32,354 nucleotides of DNA from Ministeria vibrans ATCC 50519 (GCA_943704425.1 CALSCP010001075.1:4292-36645), one strand, 5' to 3'; positions 19,713-31,964 are shown, counted from the first letter of the stretch. Program-made: numbers and translations. The notes: generated from the sequence alone by a model not told the origin.

Positions 19713-22700
19713 ATGAGCAGCCCTCCTCCTGGACCAGTGGGTACGTTGAGTCCGACGTGTGCAATTACCCCCCTTGTCGAATGGGGGTGAAATGGGGATT
19801 TTTGCAATTTGTGTGTTTCTACTGCTCTCTTATCGCTACGAGTCTTTGCTGTGATGGCATTTGATTGGTCGTCGACACGCGTACATTAATTGGTGATCGC
19901 TTTCGCTTATTATTATTACTATTGTTATTTTTTTTTTTTTTTTGTTATTCTGTAGCAACAGATCGCGATGGGCTGCGACGCCACTACCGCCAGGGCCTCA
20001 TCCTTGCTCGGTGCGACTACAGCGACCTTGTCGACCCACTCACTGCGAATACAGCGTCGCCGCAGCTGTACTTTGGCCATTTGCCGGGTGCGTTGATTGC
20101 CGCTCGAAACACTGCCGTTGGGATGCTCCAAAACGGATACGATATTGTCTCCGTGCTCGCCGACAAGCGCCTTACACCAGACGGATCGGTGCCGTTTGGC
20201 AATGATCAGTCGTTCTTTGGCGAGAAGCCGACCGGGTTGACGCCGGAGGAGGAGGCGGAGGAGACGGCCCGCGCGGAGTACGCTGTCGACTCCATCACCA
20301 ACGGTCGCCTCTTGTGGGTCGTTAAGCCCAAAGTCCGTCGGGACGCTATCGTCAAATGCATCAACACCCTTGCAACGGCGACGCCCAAGGTTGACAGCAC
20401 GCTCAAAGGACCGGCCGCCGACGACACTGAGCTGACAGTGTACCTTGTTGGACATGGCGTGAAAAACGCGAGTAAACACTTCGCTCTAGCCTTCGACGAC
20501 ATCCGTCTCGTCTCTCAAGATGCCGTCGTGCGGGTATTTCATGGATATACCATGTTTCAGCTCCTCGAGGACCTAAAACTTGAGACCCGCTGGAAGCATC
20601 TTCTCGTCATCGCCGACGCCTGCACCGCTGGTGCGGCACTCACCAAGGACTGCTACGTGGCACACAAGGCAGAGACGTTTCTTGATGATGCGTGGACTCT
20701 TGCGTACCACACGCCGTCGTACCAGCTCATCGGATCATCTCTTAATGCCACGGAGGCGCTGTCACTGCCACCGTGGCGTGGCACCGTGTTCTCAATGGCG
20801 ATGGATCTAGTGCTCTGGCGTACATCTCCAACTGCATTTGACAGTGGGTCTGTGGCTGCGCCCTATAACTGGGCGACGGTGGGCCATGTTGTTGTGAAAC
20901 TGCGCGAGGGCATGAATAGCGTCATGAAAAGCCTCTTACCCACCGCTGATTATTGTGCACCACCGTGTCTTCATGGTCGACTTGACCTCGCCCACTACTT
21001 GGTCGACCGTCCCAACATAGGCCAATTTCTCTTTGTTCGTCATGGCGCACCTGCTTTGTGGCCGCGCGGTGTTGTAACAACTCGGGTAAGACGTTTTTTT
21101 TTTTCATATTTGTGCAGTGTGGCAATTCTAATTTTTCTTCATGTGGTCTGCTTGGCAACAGCCGTTTCTTGTCTTGACAGACAACACAGCGTCAACAAAC
21201 GAAGCACGATCTCTAGAGACGGAAAGTGCTGCCGATTCTATTCCACCCGTCCCCTCGACCATACCTCTTCCGCTCACTCTCACCATCAACCACAACCAGG
21301 CGCGCCACATCCTCATTGTCGTGCCTCAACTCGACACACTGCGTCCGAACGTCCTCGCCGCTCATCGCTGTGGCCTCGACGAACCTCTCGCACCGTTCCG
21401 TGAATGGACTGGCTTAGATGACAGATATCTCTACAGCCTCTACTGCCACCCACTCACAGCGTCAGTCACATTCATTCTCATTGTGCGCGCCCCATCGCCC
21501 GATTCTTGCGTTGCTCGTCTCGCGCTCCTCTGGCAACCCGACGTGGTTGAGTTTTACCCTGTGGAGACCGGAGAGAGGCTTCCGAATCGTGTGGTTGTTG
21601 TGCGCAATCTCATCACCAACCCACCTCAATCTACTGCGTCGCATTTGCCCCAGAGTGCCTTCAAGAGGCAGCGCCTCTCGCTTGGTGAGACCACTCAACG
21701 TTTGGGCGATCTGTCACTTCCATCTGCCCTCAGTTCTCTGCGCGTACAACCTACCACACCCGACGACACAACTGTCCGCATCAATGCTTTTCAGGACATG
21801 GGCTCTTGCTCGTGTGGCTGCTGTGCACGCTGCGGCATCCGCCGAGTAGTGATCCTCACCACCTCTGCTGTGAGCTTGACTGCTGCGGAGCGCGTTGACC
21901 TGCTCTACGCCTGCGCAGCTGCCTCTTCTCGCCTGCTGCCTGTTGACAAGCTCACGCAATCTATTTCCTGTTCCAAAACGGTTCGCTTTGAGGCCCTTTT
22001 TCGCGATTTGTGCTCTGAAAGGCTCGCAAAGGAGCGCGACCTACTGCTGCTCGCTCTGCGCGACACACTGTGGTGCAATTCATGTCCGAGCCAAGACATC
22101 AGTGCTCTTTTTCGCTTGCACCATCACCGTCCTGGCGCAGACAACTCCCTCCAGCTCCACTTTGAGGCCCCACCATCATTGCTCTGGTCTTTACTAACCC
22201 CAAGCGTCAGCGCTCTCGTCGATTTTGGCTTCGACCACATCTGCGAGCCTATACCAACATCGTATCTGTCCGTGGCGTTACGAACCCGCGACGCAACTGT
22301 CACACAGCCGCTCTCTCAGGCCGAAATGAGTGACATTGCCGACTCAGTCATTCGTTATTTTCAGTCCACACCCTTTTCTTCTCGCAATGCCACCCTTGCT
22401 CGTCGCTTTCATGCCTCTACTGCTAGCCAGACGATGTTCGTCACTGTGCAACTACCCGACGTGCTCTCTGACAAGGAATACCGCCCCTTGTGCGAACTCC
22501 TCGACGGGCGCGTGTCACTGCCAGCTTTTCGAGGCCGTGCTGTGATGAGTGTTCGGGTCGTGTACGAGGGTGAAGACGAGCATGTGCGTTCCATCGCTGA
22601 GGACCTGTCACAGTACGCTCGGTCTGTACCTTGCCCCTCCTCTCATAGCCTCCTGCAAGAAGCCTCGGTCATGTACACTTTGGACGACGAAACTGTGCGC

Positions 22701-25700
22701 CGCGTTGCGCTTATCGATGCACTTCGATTTGACCTTGTGGCCACAGTCAAAGTGCTCGCGTTACACATGGAGAACGACTGCCGTCTCATTGATATCGTGA
22801 CTTACAACGGTGACGGTGCTGCCGCTATTGCCGCGCGACATGGTGCGTCAACGACTCTTGCTTGGCTGCTCAGCAGTGAATGTGGGGTGCGGCGGGATGT
22901 TCAACAGCTTTTTGAGGCGGCCTTTGATGGGGACTCGGAGAGTGTTGTTGAGTTTATGTACGACCAGTGTGGGCTTGGTCGTGTCTTGACGAGCGACACT
23001 GTGAAGGATTTGGTGGGTCGTAAGAAGTTTACCGTTGCTGCGTGGGTCTGTACCAAGCTCAAGTTGGAGCTGACTGACTTTGCTGTGGCGACGCTCAAGT
23101 CAGTGATGGACACCACTCTTGCTGCTCATCGTTGGTCCGACTGGCACGCAGTGCTTGCGCAGCAGTACCTCAAGAAGGCCACGGGCTTGGCGAGGGCCAA
23201 AGCGCTCGAACACGCGAAAGAGGCACTGCAGTTTGCCTTTGACGATCGTCGGCGTCTGCTTCCCCTCCGTGTGCTTGCCGAACTCAACGAGTGGGACACC
23301 ATTGTGAAGTGTTTCAGGTCGGTGATTCGCCGTGTGCACGATAGGGAAATTCGCTTGATTTACGCGTGTGGTCTTTATTGGTCTGGTCAAGGAGAGCGAG
23401 CTCTCTCACATCTGCTAGATTTTTTTTCACCGAACAAGCTCGTTGATGATCATTTTGACTCAGTCAAGCCGTGTGACGTGCTTTCTTTGCTCTCACTGGC
23501 GCTCTTTGGGCGCGCAGTTTTGCGGCATGTACCGTTGAGCATGAAAGTGTTTGTTTTGGAGCTGATAGAGGAGGGATTGACGGACGACATGCGTCAGGGC
23601 TGCACACAGTGGCTGTCTGGTGATAAAGGGTCGATGTCTCAGCTGTCTTGGCTTGATTGGACACATCAAGAGCAGATTGCACTTGCTGCTGCGCTCCGTG
23701 CAGGGCAGGATGATTGGGAAGCCCTGTGTGTTGAGAATGCCACGGCCGATGTGGAAGGCAAATCGATTGTTGCTTGCCAACTTGCGCTTGAGTTGAGTGC
23801 GCGCGTTGCGCAGCGGGAGCATGATGCGAACGGTGTCAAGGGAAATATCTTATCCATGTTGAGTGACGGACTTCACATTGACAATTTACAAGTGCTTGAT
23901 CTTTCTGGTGCATTGAGTGGCTCTTTTCCAGCGTGTCTGCTGAGTAACGGTGTGCAGCAACAGCTCAAGATTTTAAATTTGAGCAACAACCAGCTTCGGG
24001 AGTTGCCCGCTGCACTGTTTCAGCCAGCTCAGCAGCTGCTTTGCCTTACCCTCGACAACAACCAGCTTACCCGGTTGCCAACGTCCCTTGGGTGCTGCAC
24101 CAATCTTATTACACTCTCTGTGGCCAACAACCCGCTACTGTCGTCGTTGCCTGAGTCTCTCATACAGCTCAAGTATCTGCGCGAGATCAACTTGGGTGGT
24201 GACGTTCTTCTCGTCGACGTGCAATTGAGTGCTCTTGCGCGCCTGTACGAGTCGTTGCAGATCCTTGTGATGCCACACGAGGAAGGCATGGTTGACGCGG
24301 ATCCACGTCTGTGGTGTGCTGAGCAAGCCAGCCACGCTCGTGCGAAATTGGATCATCTTGCACATGGTATGCGCGATTGATGCGAGTGCATGTGTTTCTC
24401 ACATTTGTCTAATCTAGATTTGTACACGAAGGCTCAGCGTGATGGGTCATTGTTGATTGGAATCGGGATGACCGTTGTCATTGGTGGCGAGGGGGCATCT
24501 GGCAAAACAACTTTTTTCCGTGGGATGCTGGGCAAGGACTTTGTGGAGTCACATCGCAAGACGTGGTATGCGTCAGTGTCCTATTGCGACTCGGTTGTCG
24601 AGAGGGAAGGTGAAGTGTCGCTTGTGGAGCATTTCTCTCTTGGGCAACCAAACGGGCGTGTGAACAAGGATGGTCTGGCGGAGCAGTCATGGGAGACTTC
24701 TGCTGTGAAGCGGAAGCTCTTTTTGGATGCACAGCGACGAATTGAGCAAGAGGAGGAAAACGAACGGGAACCTCGAGTTGCTGAGCAGCGTAGCGCACCT
24801 CTGTTGACGACGGACATGCTCTCAGACAGGTCGATTGGCGTGGAAGAGCGACGTGAACCGGTGGAATCAGAGGCCGAGCCATCACGTGCGTCCGCGCCTT
24901 TGGTATCAGCGGGAAGCGACAGCGTGGGCGGCGACGAGTCGTCACACAACCCCAATGACACTCAGCCACATTCTGTCCCAGCTACAATTTCACAGTCTGA
25001 GGTTCCCTCGAGTGCTGGTGACATGGACGATGATCGTCTCGTGTCATTTTTTGATGGGTATGGCCATGTTGTTGCTGGTGCGCGTCACGCACGTTTGCCC
25101 CGCCTGGCGTTTATTGACTTGGGCGGTCAGAAGGAGTTTCGTGCGGTGCAATCGATCATTCCATTTACATCGTCACTGTACATTGTCGTTGTGGATCTCG
25201 AGAAATTGCACGCGACACCTACCGAGGAAATGAGCAAACTGGAGAAGTGGTTCTTACTTCCGGCTGCGAAACGTGCACTCACCGTCATGGTCATTGGGAC
25301 GCACGCAAGCAGCAGTGGCTACAACTTTGATGCGGTTGATTCTTTTGCGCCTGTTCAAGAGTCTGTCTCTGAGATGCTGCGTCAACACGAGCTGCGGTGG
25401 TGGGGGGATAAGCCAGTGTGGCCTGTGGACTATGCGAGAGATTTCCGTGTTGACGAGCTGCGTGTGGAGGTGTTGCGTGCCGCCAAAGACGTTGGTGAGC
25501 AAGTGCGATCGTCGTCTGAGATGGCCAGGGCAGTAGACTCGGTCCAAGTGTGTGTTGCACCGGGCGCTTTGAGTGTGTCTCGTGAAGAAGTGCGGCGGTG
25601 CTTGCAGGCGGAGCACCCGCAGATATCGTTTGGGGGATACGTCCGCGAGGCCAAGCGATTGGGTGCCGCCGTGTTTGATCCGCGTGTGCCAGATCGCGTC

Positions 25701-28093
25701 TTTGTCGATGTGCCTGGGTTAGTGGATGCTGTGGGGCGCGTGTACAGTCGTGTCCTTGAAGACAAGTCTGTGTTGTCGCCTGTTGACCCTGCTCTTGCGG
25801 TGGATGTGGACACGTTGCGTGACACTGGTGTGTGGACTGAGGCGCTTGTGGACTGGGCGCTGGGTCACACTGCCGTGCCAGATGGCGAGAGTTTGAAAGA
25901 GCTTCTTTTGAAGTGCCAGGTGCCTCTTGCGCTTGAAGGTTAGATATATGCAAAAAAAAATAGAAAAAAAATAACGAATTTTTCTTTGCAGACCTCCAGC
26001 GAGGAAGCGGGAGCGTTTTGGTGCTGAGCCAGTTTCGGTTTGACTTTCCAGCATTTTCAGAATGGAGGAATCTTTCTGGTGCTATGGGGAGTTTCATTGT
26101 CAAAAGCTTCGCCAAAAGGGGTTATAATTCTGTCGTGGTGTGTGATCAAGCCCCTGTGGACTTTGACCCTGCGACGCATGAGCGACTGGAGTGGTTCACC
26201 CTGCCTGCCACTCGCCAAAACATTCGCGTGGCCATTGCGAAACTTGCCGAGATGAACCGTGCTGGCGGGTCCACGTCTGCGGTGCACGATGAGCTCATTG
26301 TGTATATGATGTGTGCGTCTGTCCGGCCGTGGGAGATGGATGTATATGGGGCGTGCATGGGTGATGCTACTTTTGATGGCACTTTGTACAGTGGTGCGTA
26401 CACACTCGACATGCTGCGCGACGATCTTGATGGCGGGAAGGGACCCGATGGGCGATGGGGCAAGACACTGGTGGTGCTGGACACGTCCGACTCTGCGTCA
26501 GTATTTGATGCTGGCATGCACCCGCGCGTGTGTGAGAGGCTTGGTGGGAGTGTGATGACGGCGGAGGCGAAAGAGCTTTACTCAGAGGAGTCCTTTCAAT
26601 GTCTTGTTGCTGCTGGCAGATATAGCTCGGCTTATTTAACCCACGATGAACGTTCAACACACCTTTTTCGCTCTCTAGTCGGTGCTCTGACGAATCCAGG
26701 TGTGTGTTTCACTACGAGTGATTCTTCCGATGCATGGTTGTCGATTGGCGCTTGTTTGGCCTCGATTCGAGAAGTCAACCCGATTCGAGATTTCGGGTAC
26801 GATCGAGAAGCCGGGTACCCCATTGTTCCCCAATCTCCAGAACTGCAACGTCTTCCTTGGCATGAATCCACCAATACGGGCGAGTTTCTTATGTTTCATG
26901 AGGAGTGGGACATTGGTGCTCGCCGTGACGGCGCGGATTTTGATCATCAGTTTACAATGGTGCCGGTATTGTTGCACGAAGTCAAGAATCCTGCTTTTAT
27001 TTTTCGCCCTCTTGTACCTCGTGCTGACTCTCCCACGAGCGAGCCCCTGTGCAAGTGGGTTTCTGGCCCTTGTGGTACTGGCAAGACTGTGTGGGTTGCG
27101 ATGTCCGTTCGTCGAAGCGAGCAGTTTAAATTTGTTTTGTGGGTCAATGCTGAGTCCGAAGTGACCATCATGCAGTCGTTCCGTGAAGGTGCATGGCTGT
27201 GTGGCTTCCGTCACGGTGTGGAATTTGGGGAGAGTGGTGACTATCAGTTGGGCGATCGCAGCGTGATTGAGTTTATGTTTGAGAAGTTGCGTGAGCATGC
27301 CGATTGGTTGCTGGTGGTGGACGGGTGGGATGATGATTCTGTGGATACGGTGTGGCCTGAGAATGCGTTTGTCAACATCAAAGCGGGTGTCATCTTTACG
27401 TCGTGTCGACGAAGCATTCCTTTGGTCATTTCGGAGGCCGCTGAGAGAGAGACTGTCACAACTCTAGAGGAAGCAGTTACTCGGGATATGCTGCCAAGCA
27501 ACACCAATCCAGATGTGGCACAACTTCTTCAAGAATCGGGACTTACTTCGTTTGCGCAGTCTTTCGCAACGGTGATGGAGTGGTGCCTCTACGAACCTGT
27601 GGAGCAGGTTAACTCACTGCTTCGCGAGATGCGTCGTGGCCGCAATGACACCCACCATCGTGACATCATCGAGCATGCTCGCGAGGTTTGCAATAGTATT
27701 GCGTCCCGCCCACTGCGCTATGCCTTCCGCCTCGGTGGCGAGGCAGCAGTTTTGGCGGTGATGCGAGTGGTTGTGATGCTGCGCGTTCCGTCTGTTCCCG
27801 TTGCATTTCTACGCTTTGCGGTGACAGGGGACGTGCCAGCGCGCATTGTAGAGTTTGACGGTGCCTGCGCGGCACTGGTTGAATACCATGTTTTGGATGA
27901 GACAGAGGACGATGCGACGTCTGGCACGCACTCCTTCTTCATCCACCCACTCGTGCAACGGCTGTGCTTTCCGCTGGTGTTTGAAGAAGCGGGCTCAAAG
28001 GACGCCACGGTGCGTCAGTTGCGCACCCACTTTGAAGGAGACGAAGTGGACGAGGCACTGGCGCGCGACTGGGCGGACCGGTTTGCTTTGTAA
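19713..28093 (+). CDS. Giant caspase / LRR / Roc-COR / pseudocaspase / NB-ARC-like protein, five exons
   Basis: Exons 19713-19740, 19956-21085, 21162-24366, 24418-25938 and 25992-28093 give 2661 residues. Order: caspase fold (about 10-350) with LPGALIAARNT, VGHGV (His176) and IADACTAG (Cys232); an unassigned stretch with a Cys cluster (601-611); ankyrin-like repeats (about 910-985); TPR-like helices (about 1050-1130); leucine-rich repeats (about 1285-1415); Roc GTPase with GGEGASGKT (1477-1485), DLGGQKEF (Asp1688) and VIGTHAS; a COR-like segment (about 1830-1900); a second caspase fold (about 1962-2200) with Ala2070 and Ser2127 in place of the dyad; and an NB-ARC-like ATPase with GPCGTGKT (2320-2327), LLVVDGWDD (Asp2405), IFTSCR and a winged-helix-like HPLVQR. 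The internal introns are 51-76 bp. A cytoplasmic immune or death receptor is likely by architecture only. Confidence 0.85.
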
Positions 28094-28447
28094 CTTTTCT
28101 GATTAAAGATATTAATGTTATTCTATTTTGTGAGGGAAGTATGGAAACCCAGAATCATTTTACATTTGCTTCGGGTCGTCGGCCGTGTGAGATTACACAT
28201 AAGATTAAGGACTTGTTGGTATATTTTGTCAATCGCACAAATGCACTTCACACAAACAACCCTACCAACTCAGTGACAAGTGACAATGGACTCACAACTT
28301 CAAAGTAAAAAGTTCAATCACTTCAAACTCATTTAAACTTTACCTTTTTGACACTTGGGCCACTTTGCGTTCCCCAGTCATTGCCCGAGACACACGAGTC
28401 TTCCCTGGAAGCGCAGAAAAAAAACCCCCACAGACCACAAAAGGGCG
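28094..28447. other. Intergenic region, giant gene to DUF285 gene
   Basis: Contains the 3' flank of the giant gene and the promoter of the next. CAAACAACC and TCAAAC words recur near 28245-28335. No gene or RNA is recognised. Confidence 0.5.
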
Positions 28448-30492
28448 ATGCAACTCTTACTCCTTCTCACGTGCGCCCTCCTCGCCACCACTCGCTCTCA
28501 ACCGGCGCAAGTCTTCAGCAGCGACGGAAACTTGACGCTGGCACCGGCGCACAACCGCTCGGTGGTCGTGCACGGCGAGCTTGTCGTTAAGGGCTCCAGG
28601 GCGATGACATCCGCCGACGTCGACGCCGCCCTGGCCACGCTGGAGGCGCAGATCGGCGCGCTGGAGGCACAGACGGCAGCATGCTCGTGTGCCGCCCCCT
28701 CTGCAACGACGTCTGCGGTGTTTAACACGACGTGGGACACGACCAAGGTCACCGCAGGCTCAAGCGCACTCGATCAAATTCGGTTGCCGCTCGAAGCAAC
28801 CGGGTCGTACAACTTCACGGTCGTGTGGGGCGACGGGACGCAGGATCGCGTCACGGCACACGATGACGCTGCAGTGACGCACACGTACAGCCAGGAGGGC
28901 GTCTATGCGGTGGTGATTGAAGGCTCGATTGAAGGATGGCGCTTTAACAATGGTGGCGACAAGGCAAAATTGCTGTCGGTGACGCAGTGGGGACCGCTTC
29001 GTCTGGGAAACAACGGCGGCTATTTCTACGGCACATCGAACATGGAGATTGTCGCCACAGACCTGCTCGACCTGACGAACACAATGGACCTTTCTAGAGC
29101 ATTTACAGATTCGGGCATTGGTGGAGAAGGCAATCTCAACGATTGGGATGTGAGCAAAGTAACAACACCTCCCCCCTCAAACAAAAAGAAAAACAAAAAG
29201 AAAGAGAATATGTAGCCAATAAGAATACTGTTGTGATTTAGGTGACGTCGATGACGTGGATGTTTTCGGATGCGAGTTCGTTCGATCAGCCGCTCAACAA
29301 GTGGAATGTCAGTCAAGTAAGATTATTTAATCTTAGTTTTTTATGAACTTGTCTGTTGTCACATTTTGTTTAAAAACTTGTTGGGGTTGACTTTCCCCCT
29401 GCTATTTTATATATATATTTTTACTGCGTTTAGTTATAAACTCTATCTCTTAATCTGTTCCTGTTTCATCTCACTTTGTTTTATTCCATCTCTTTTATTA
29501 TTGTTTTTAAAAATAATAATAAACTCTATCTCGTGTTCTCTTAAAATGTGCCCCTGTTTGTCTCACTCTGTTTATTCCATCTCTTTTAGGTTAGTTCTAT
29601 GTCTCAAATGTTCTTATTTGCTTCCAAATTCAATCAACCACTCAACGATTGGGACACAAGTTCGGTAACAGACCCAAAGAAAAAAACATGTCATTCTTCC
29701 TTCAGCAACAATAATAATATTAATTTATTAATATTAATTGTACCAAATGGAAACGATAATCACCCAATCAATAATCCATCCAAATACAATAATTATGCAA
29801 CCACGTATAATACGGCACTCAAACTTTCACCCAATAATTCAACAAACCACCCATCAATTTCTACTCTCTTGCACATTTTTCACACTCTCGTGTTGAATTT
29901 CAGGTGACGGAGATGGTTAGTATGTTTTCTGCTGCGTCGTTGTTCAATCAGCCGCTCGACTATTGGAACACTTCTAAAGTACGCAACAGATTATTATTTT
30001 GATTAATATGATGTTGTGTGTGTATGTGAGAGACTGATTGCTTTTTTTTTTCAGGTTCTTTCGATGAACTCCATGTTTCGACTTGCCTCTGCGTTCAACC
30101 AGTCCCTTAACAATTGGGACACAAGTTCGGTCAGCACTCACAAACTGGAGAGAATATTATTAATAATTATATTATTTTAATGTTTTTTTTTTGGCTTAGG
30201 TCACTGGAATGATCCGAATGTTCAATGGTGCGTCTTTGTTTGACCAGCCACTCGACAATTGGGATGTCAGCAAAGTACGACTGATTTTAACACAATTATT
30301 GTTAATTACTGACTTTGTAACTCCCATTCTTCAAAGGTTTCGGGCATGGACAACATGTTTGAGGGTGCAACTGTGTTCAATCAGGATCTATCGCCGTGGT
30401 GTGTCGCTGGGTTTGGTGCTGCTCCGGTTGATTTTGATACGGATGCTTTGGGGTGGTCTCGGCCGCGACCAGTTTGGGGGACGTGTCCTTGA
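28448..30492 (+). CDS. Secreted BspA-like / DUF285 repeat protein with one repeat per exon, seven exons
   Basis: Exons 28448-29158, 29242-29316, 29590-29664, 29904-29978, 30055-30129, 30200-30274 and 30337-30492; 413 residues. A signal peptide (MQLLLLLTCALLATTRSQ) fixes the start; an ATG 93 bases upstream would hide it. Residues 20-80 include a short coiled-coil-like Ala/Leu stretch. Residues 95-215 resemble the beta domain often found before DUF285 repeats (VVWGDGTQDRV, then THTYSQEGVY). Six repeats of 25 residues follow, of the form V-x-x-M-x-x-MF-x-x-A-S-x-FNQPL-x-x-W-D-T-S. The five middle ones are each exactly one 75-nt phase-0 exon. The last exon ends with a Cys/Trp-rich tail. Such proteins are usually at the cell surface and often mediate adhesion; the ligand is unknown. 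Confidence 0.9.
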
Positions 30493-31008
30493 GCTGGCTT
30501 GTTGTGTGTGTGTGTGTGTGTGTGTGTTTTGTGTGCAAGGCGGCGTTCTCTTGGAGACGAACCATCCTAGTGCGTGTCGCGCTCAGAAAGCACTCAATGC
30601 CCATACTAACACACACCCTCACCCAATAACACTCACACGTTCTTCTTTCCTCACTCAAACCATCATTTCTATTGCTTTTGATTTTGTCAATTCATAAGGT
30701 ATCTATGCTTACTTTTTCTTTCGCTCCTTCACTTTCCTTGGATCTAATCTTAGTCACTCCTTAAGTTCCTCGACGCTAATCATCTTCATTACATTCTTTC
30801 CTCAACGGTTGCGCTTGAGTTTTCTTCGTCTTTCATCCAATGTCCTATTCTACATCGCACAGCTTTCCAGAAGGGTGTCTCTCGTGACAAATAGTCTATG
30901 CCTTGATGATAGGAACGACGAAAAATCCCCCTTGAACTTCTTTTTTCAAATTTTTGAACAAAATCAACTAAGAAATAATACACTTCGAAATTAAACACCA
31001 AAAAAAAG
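30493..31008. other. Convergent intergenic region with (TG)n tract
   Basis: A (TG)n repeat lies at about 30502-30528. The rest is CT-rich on the plus strand. The two flanking genes converge here. A minus-strand frame at 30789-30960 is open but matches nothing and lacks a needed splice, so no gene is called. Confidence 0.5.
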
Positions 31009-31896
31009 TCAAAGGCTAATGGGCAGCACACTCTTAACCTGCAGGGCCGTGCCACGACGACTTGTCTCCCACTGCAGCGACAACTGGACGGCATAAAGGA
31101 AGGCGCGGTGCGTGGTATAATGGGAGTGGGTGGGGCTGACTTGGGTGTAGAAGTTGAGTGGTTTACAGGTGCTCTCGACATGCGTGATGGTGTCGAGAAT
31201 GTCGGACGATGTGCCAACGGGCCAAGTGAGGCCTACAAAATCGACGAGAAAGGAAGGGGTCAATGAGAAACCGCAGGGGTACACGGCACAATTCTTACGC
31301 ATATGCGTATTGAAGTAGGACTTCTTTTTGCAGCGAGCCACGAGCGAGCAGGGCATGAGACCCACCACTCGCTCCATCATGGCCATGTGTTCCAGGTTGT
31401 CGTGAGTTTGGAAGAGTACTCGACCTAAAACAAAAGAAAGAGTGAGACAAAACGAGTGAAGTCCCACCTGAAATGAATATAAAAAAGGTTTGTGTTTCGA
31501 TACCAGTGTACAGTTCAAGCAGAATACACCCAACACTCCAAATGTCACACGGATGGGACCACCCGATTTCTATAAGACACAGAGTTTAGTTGGAGTTACA
31601 CATAGACACACACAGTCGTACCTAAAATGACTTCGGGCGCGCGATAGTGACGCGTGGAGACAACCGTCGTGTGGCGGCCTGTCTCCCATGTGGCACTCCC
31701 AAAATCAATAATGCGAATGGAATTGTTTGCGAGTCGTTTTGAGCTCTATAGAAAATAAGGAAACTTAATTTACTTCATTGTGTGTGTGTGTGTGATATTG
31801 TGCTTACTGAGTCAGCGCGCAGCATGGCGCCGCTGACAAGGACAATGTTCTCTGGCTTGAGATCTGTGTGTGTTAGTCGACATGTGCGATGCAGAA
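31009..31896 (-). CDS. LAMMER (CLK-type) dual-specificity kinase, C-terminal part; 5' end beyond window
   Basis: Exons on the minus strand: 31896-31808, 31745-31622, 31569-31504, 31424-31299 and 31232-31009; all phases fit. The visible part begins before the catalytic loop: [10 protein letters not shown], then [10 protein letters not shown] (DFG), [12 protein letters not shown] (activation segment and APE), [20 protein letters not shown], and the family signature EHMAMMERV. The C-terminal lobe continues with [15 protein letters not shown] and CKPLNFY. The usual HPFF at the end is not kept. CLK kinases phosphorylate SR splicing factors in the nucleus. The N-terminal lobe, with the glycine loop and VAIK lysine, must lie past 32354 beyond a large repeat-filled intron. 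Confidence 0.93.
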
Positions 31897-31964
31897 CTGC
31901 AAGAAGAACAGGGGGAGCGAGTGAGTGTTTTATATCTCCATCCCAACAAAAAAAAGTCGAATAA

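Noticed and set aside
25939-25991. Gene boundary between the Roc-COR part and the pseudocaspase-NB-ARC part
   Set aside because: The 53-bp stretch has a donor, A-rich middle, pyrimidine tract and CAG acceptor that join in phase; there is no room for a terminator plus promoter.
28355-28447. Upstream ATG extending the DUF285 protein
   Set aside because: It would bury a clear signal peptide behind 31 basic, low-quality residues.
30789-30970. Extra last exon of the LAMMER kinase
   Set aside because: It would need a weak GTTAAG donor and gives no kinase-like sequence; the exon ending at 31009 already aligns to the end of the C-lobe.
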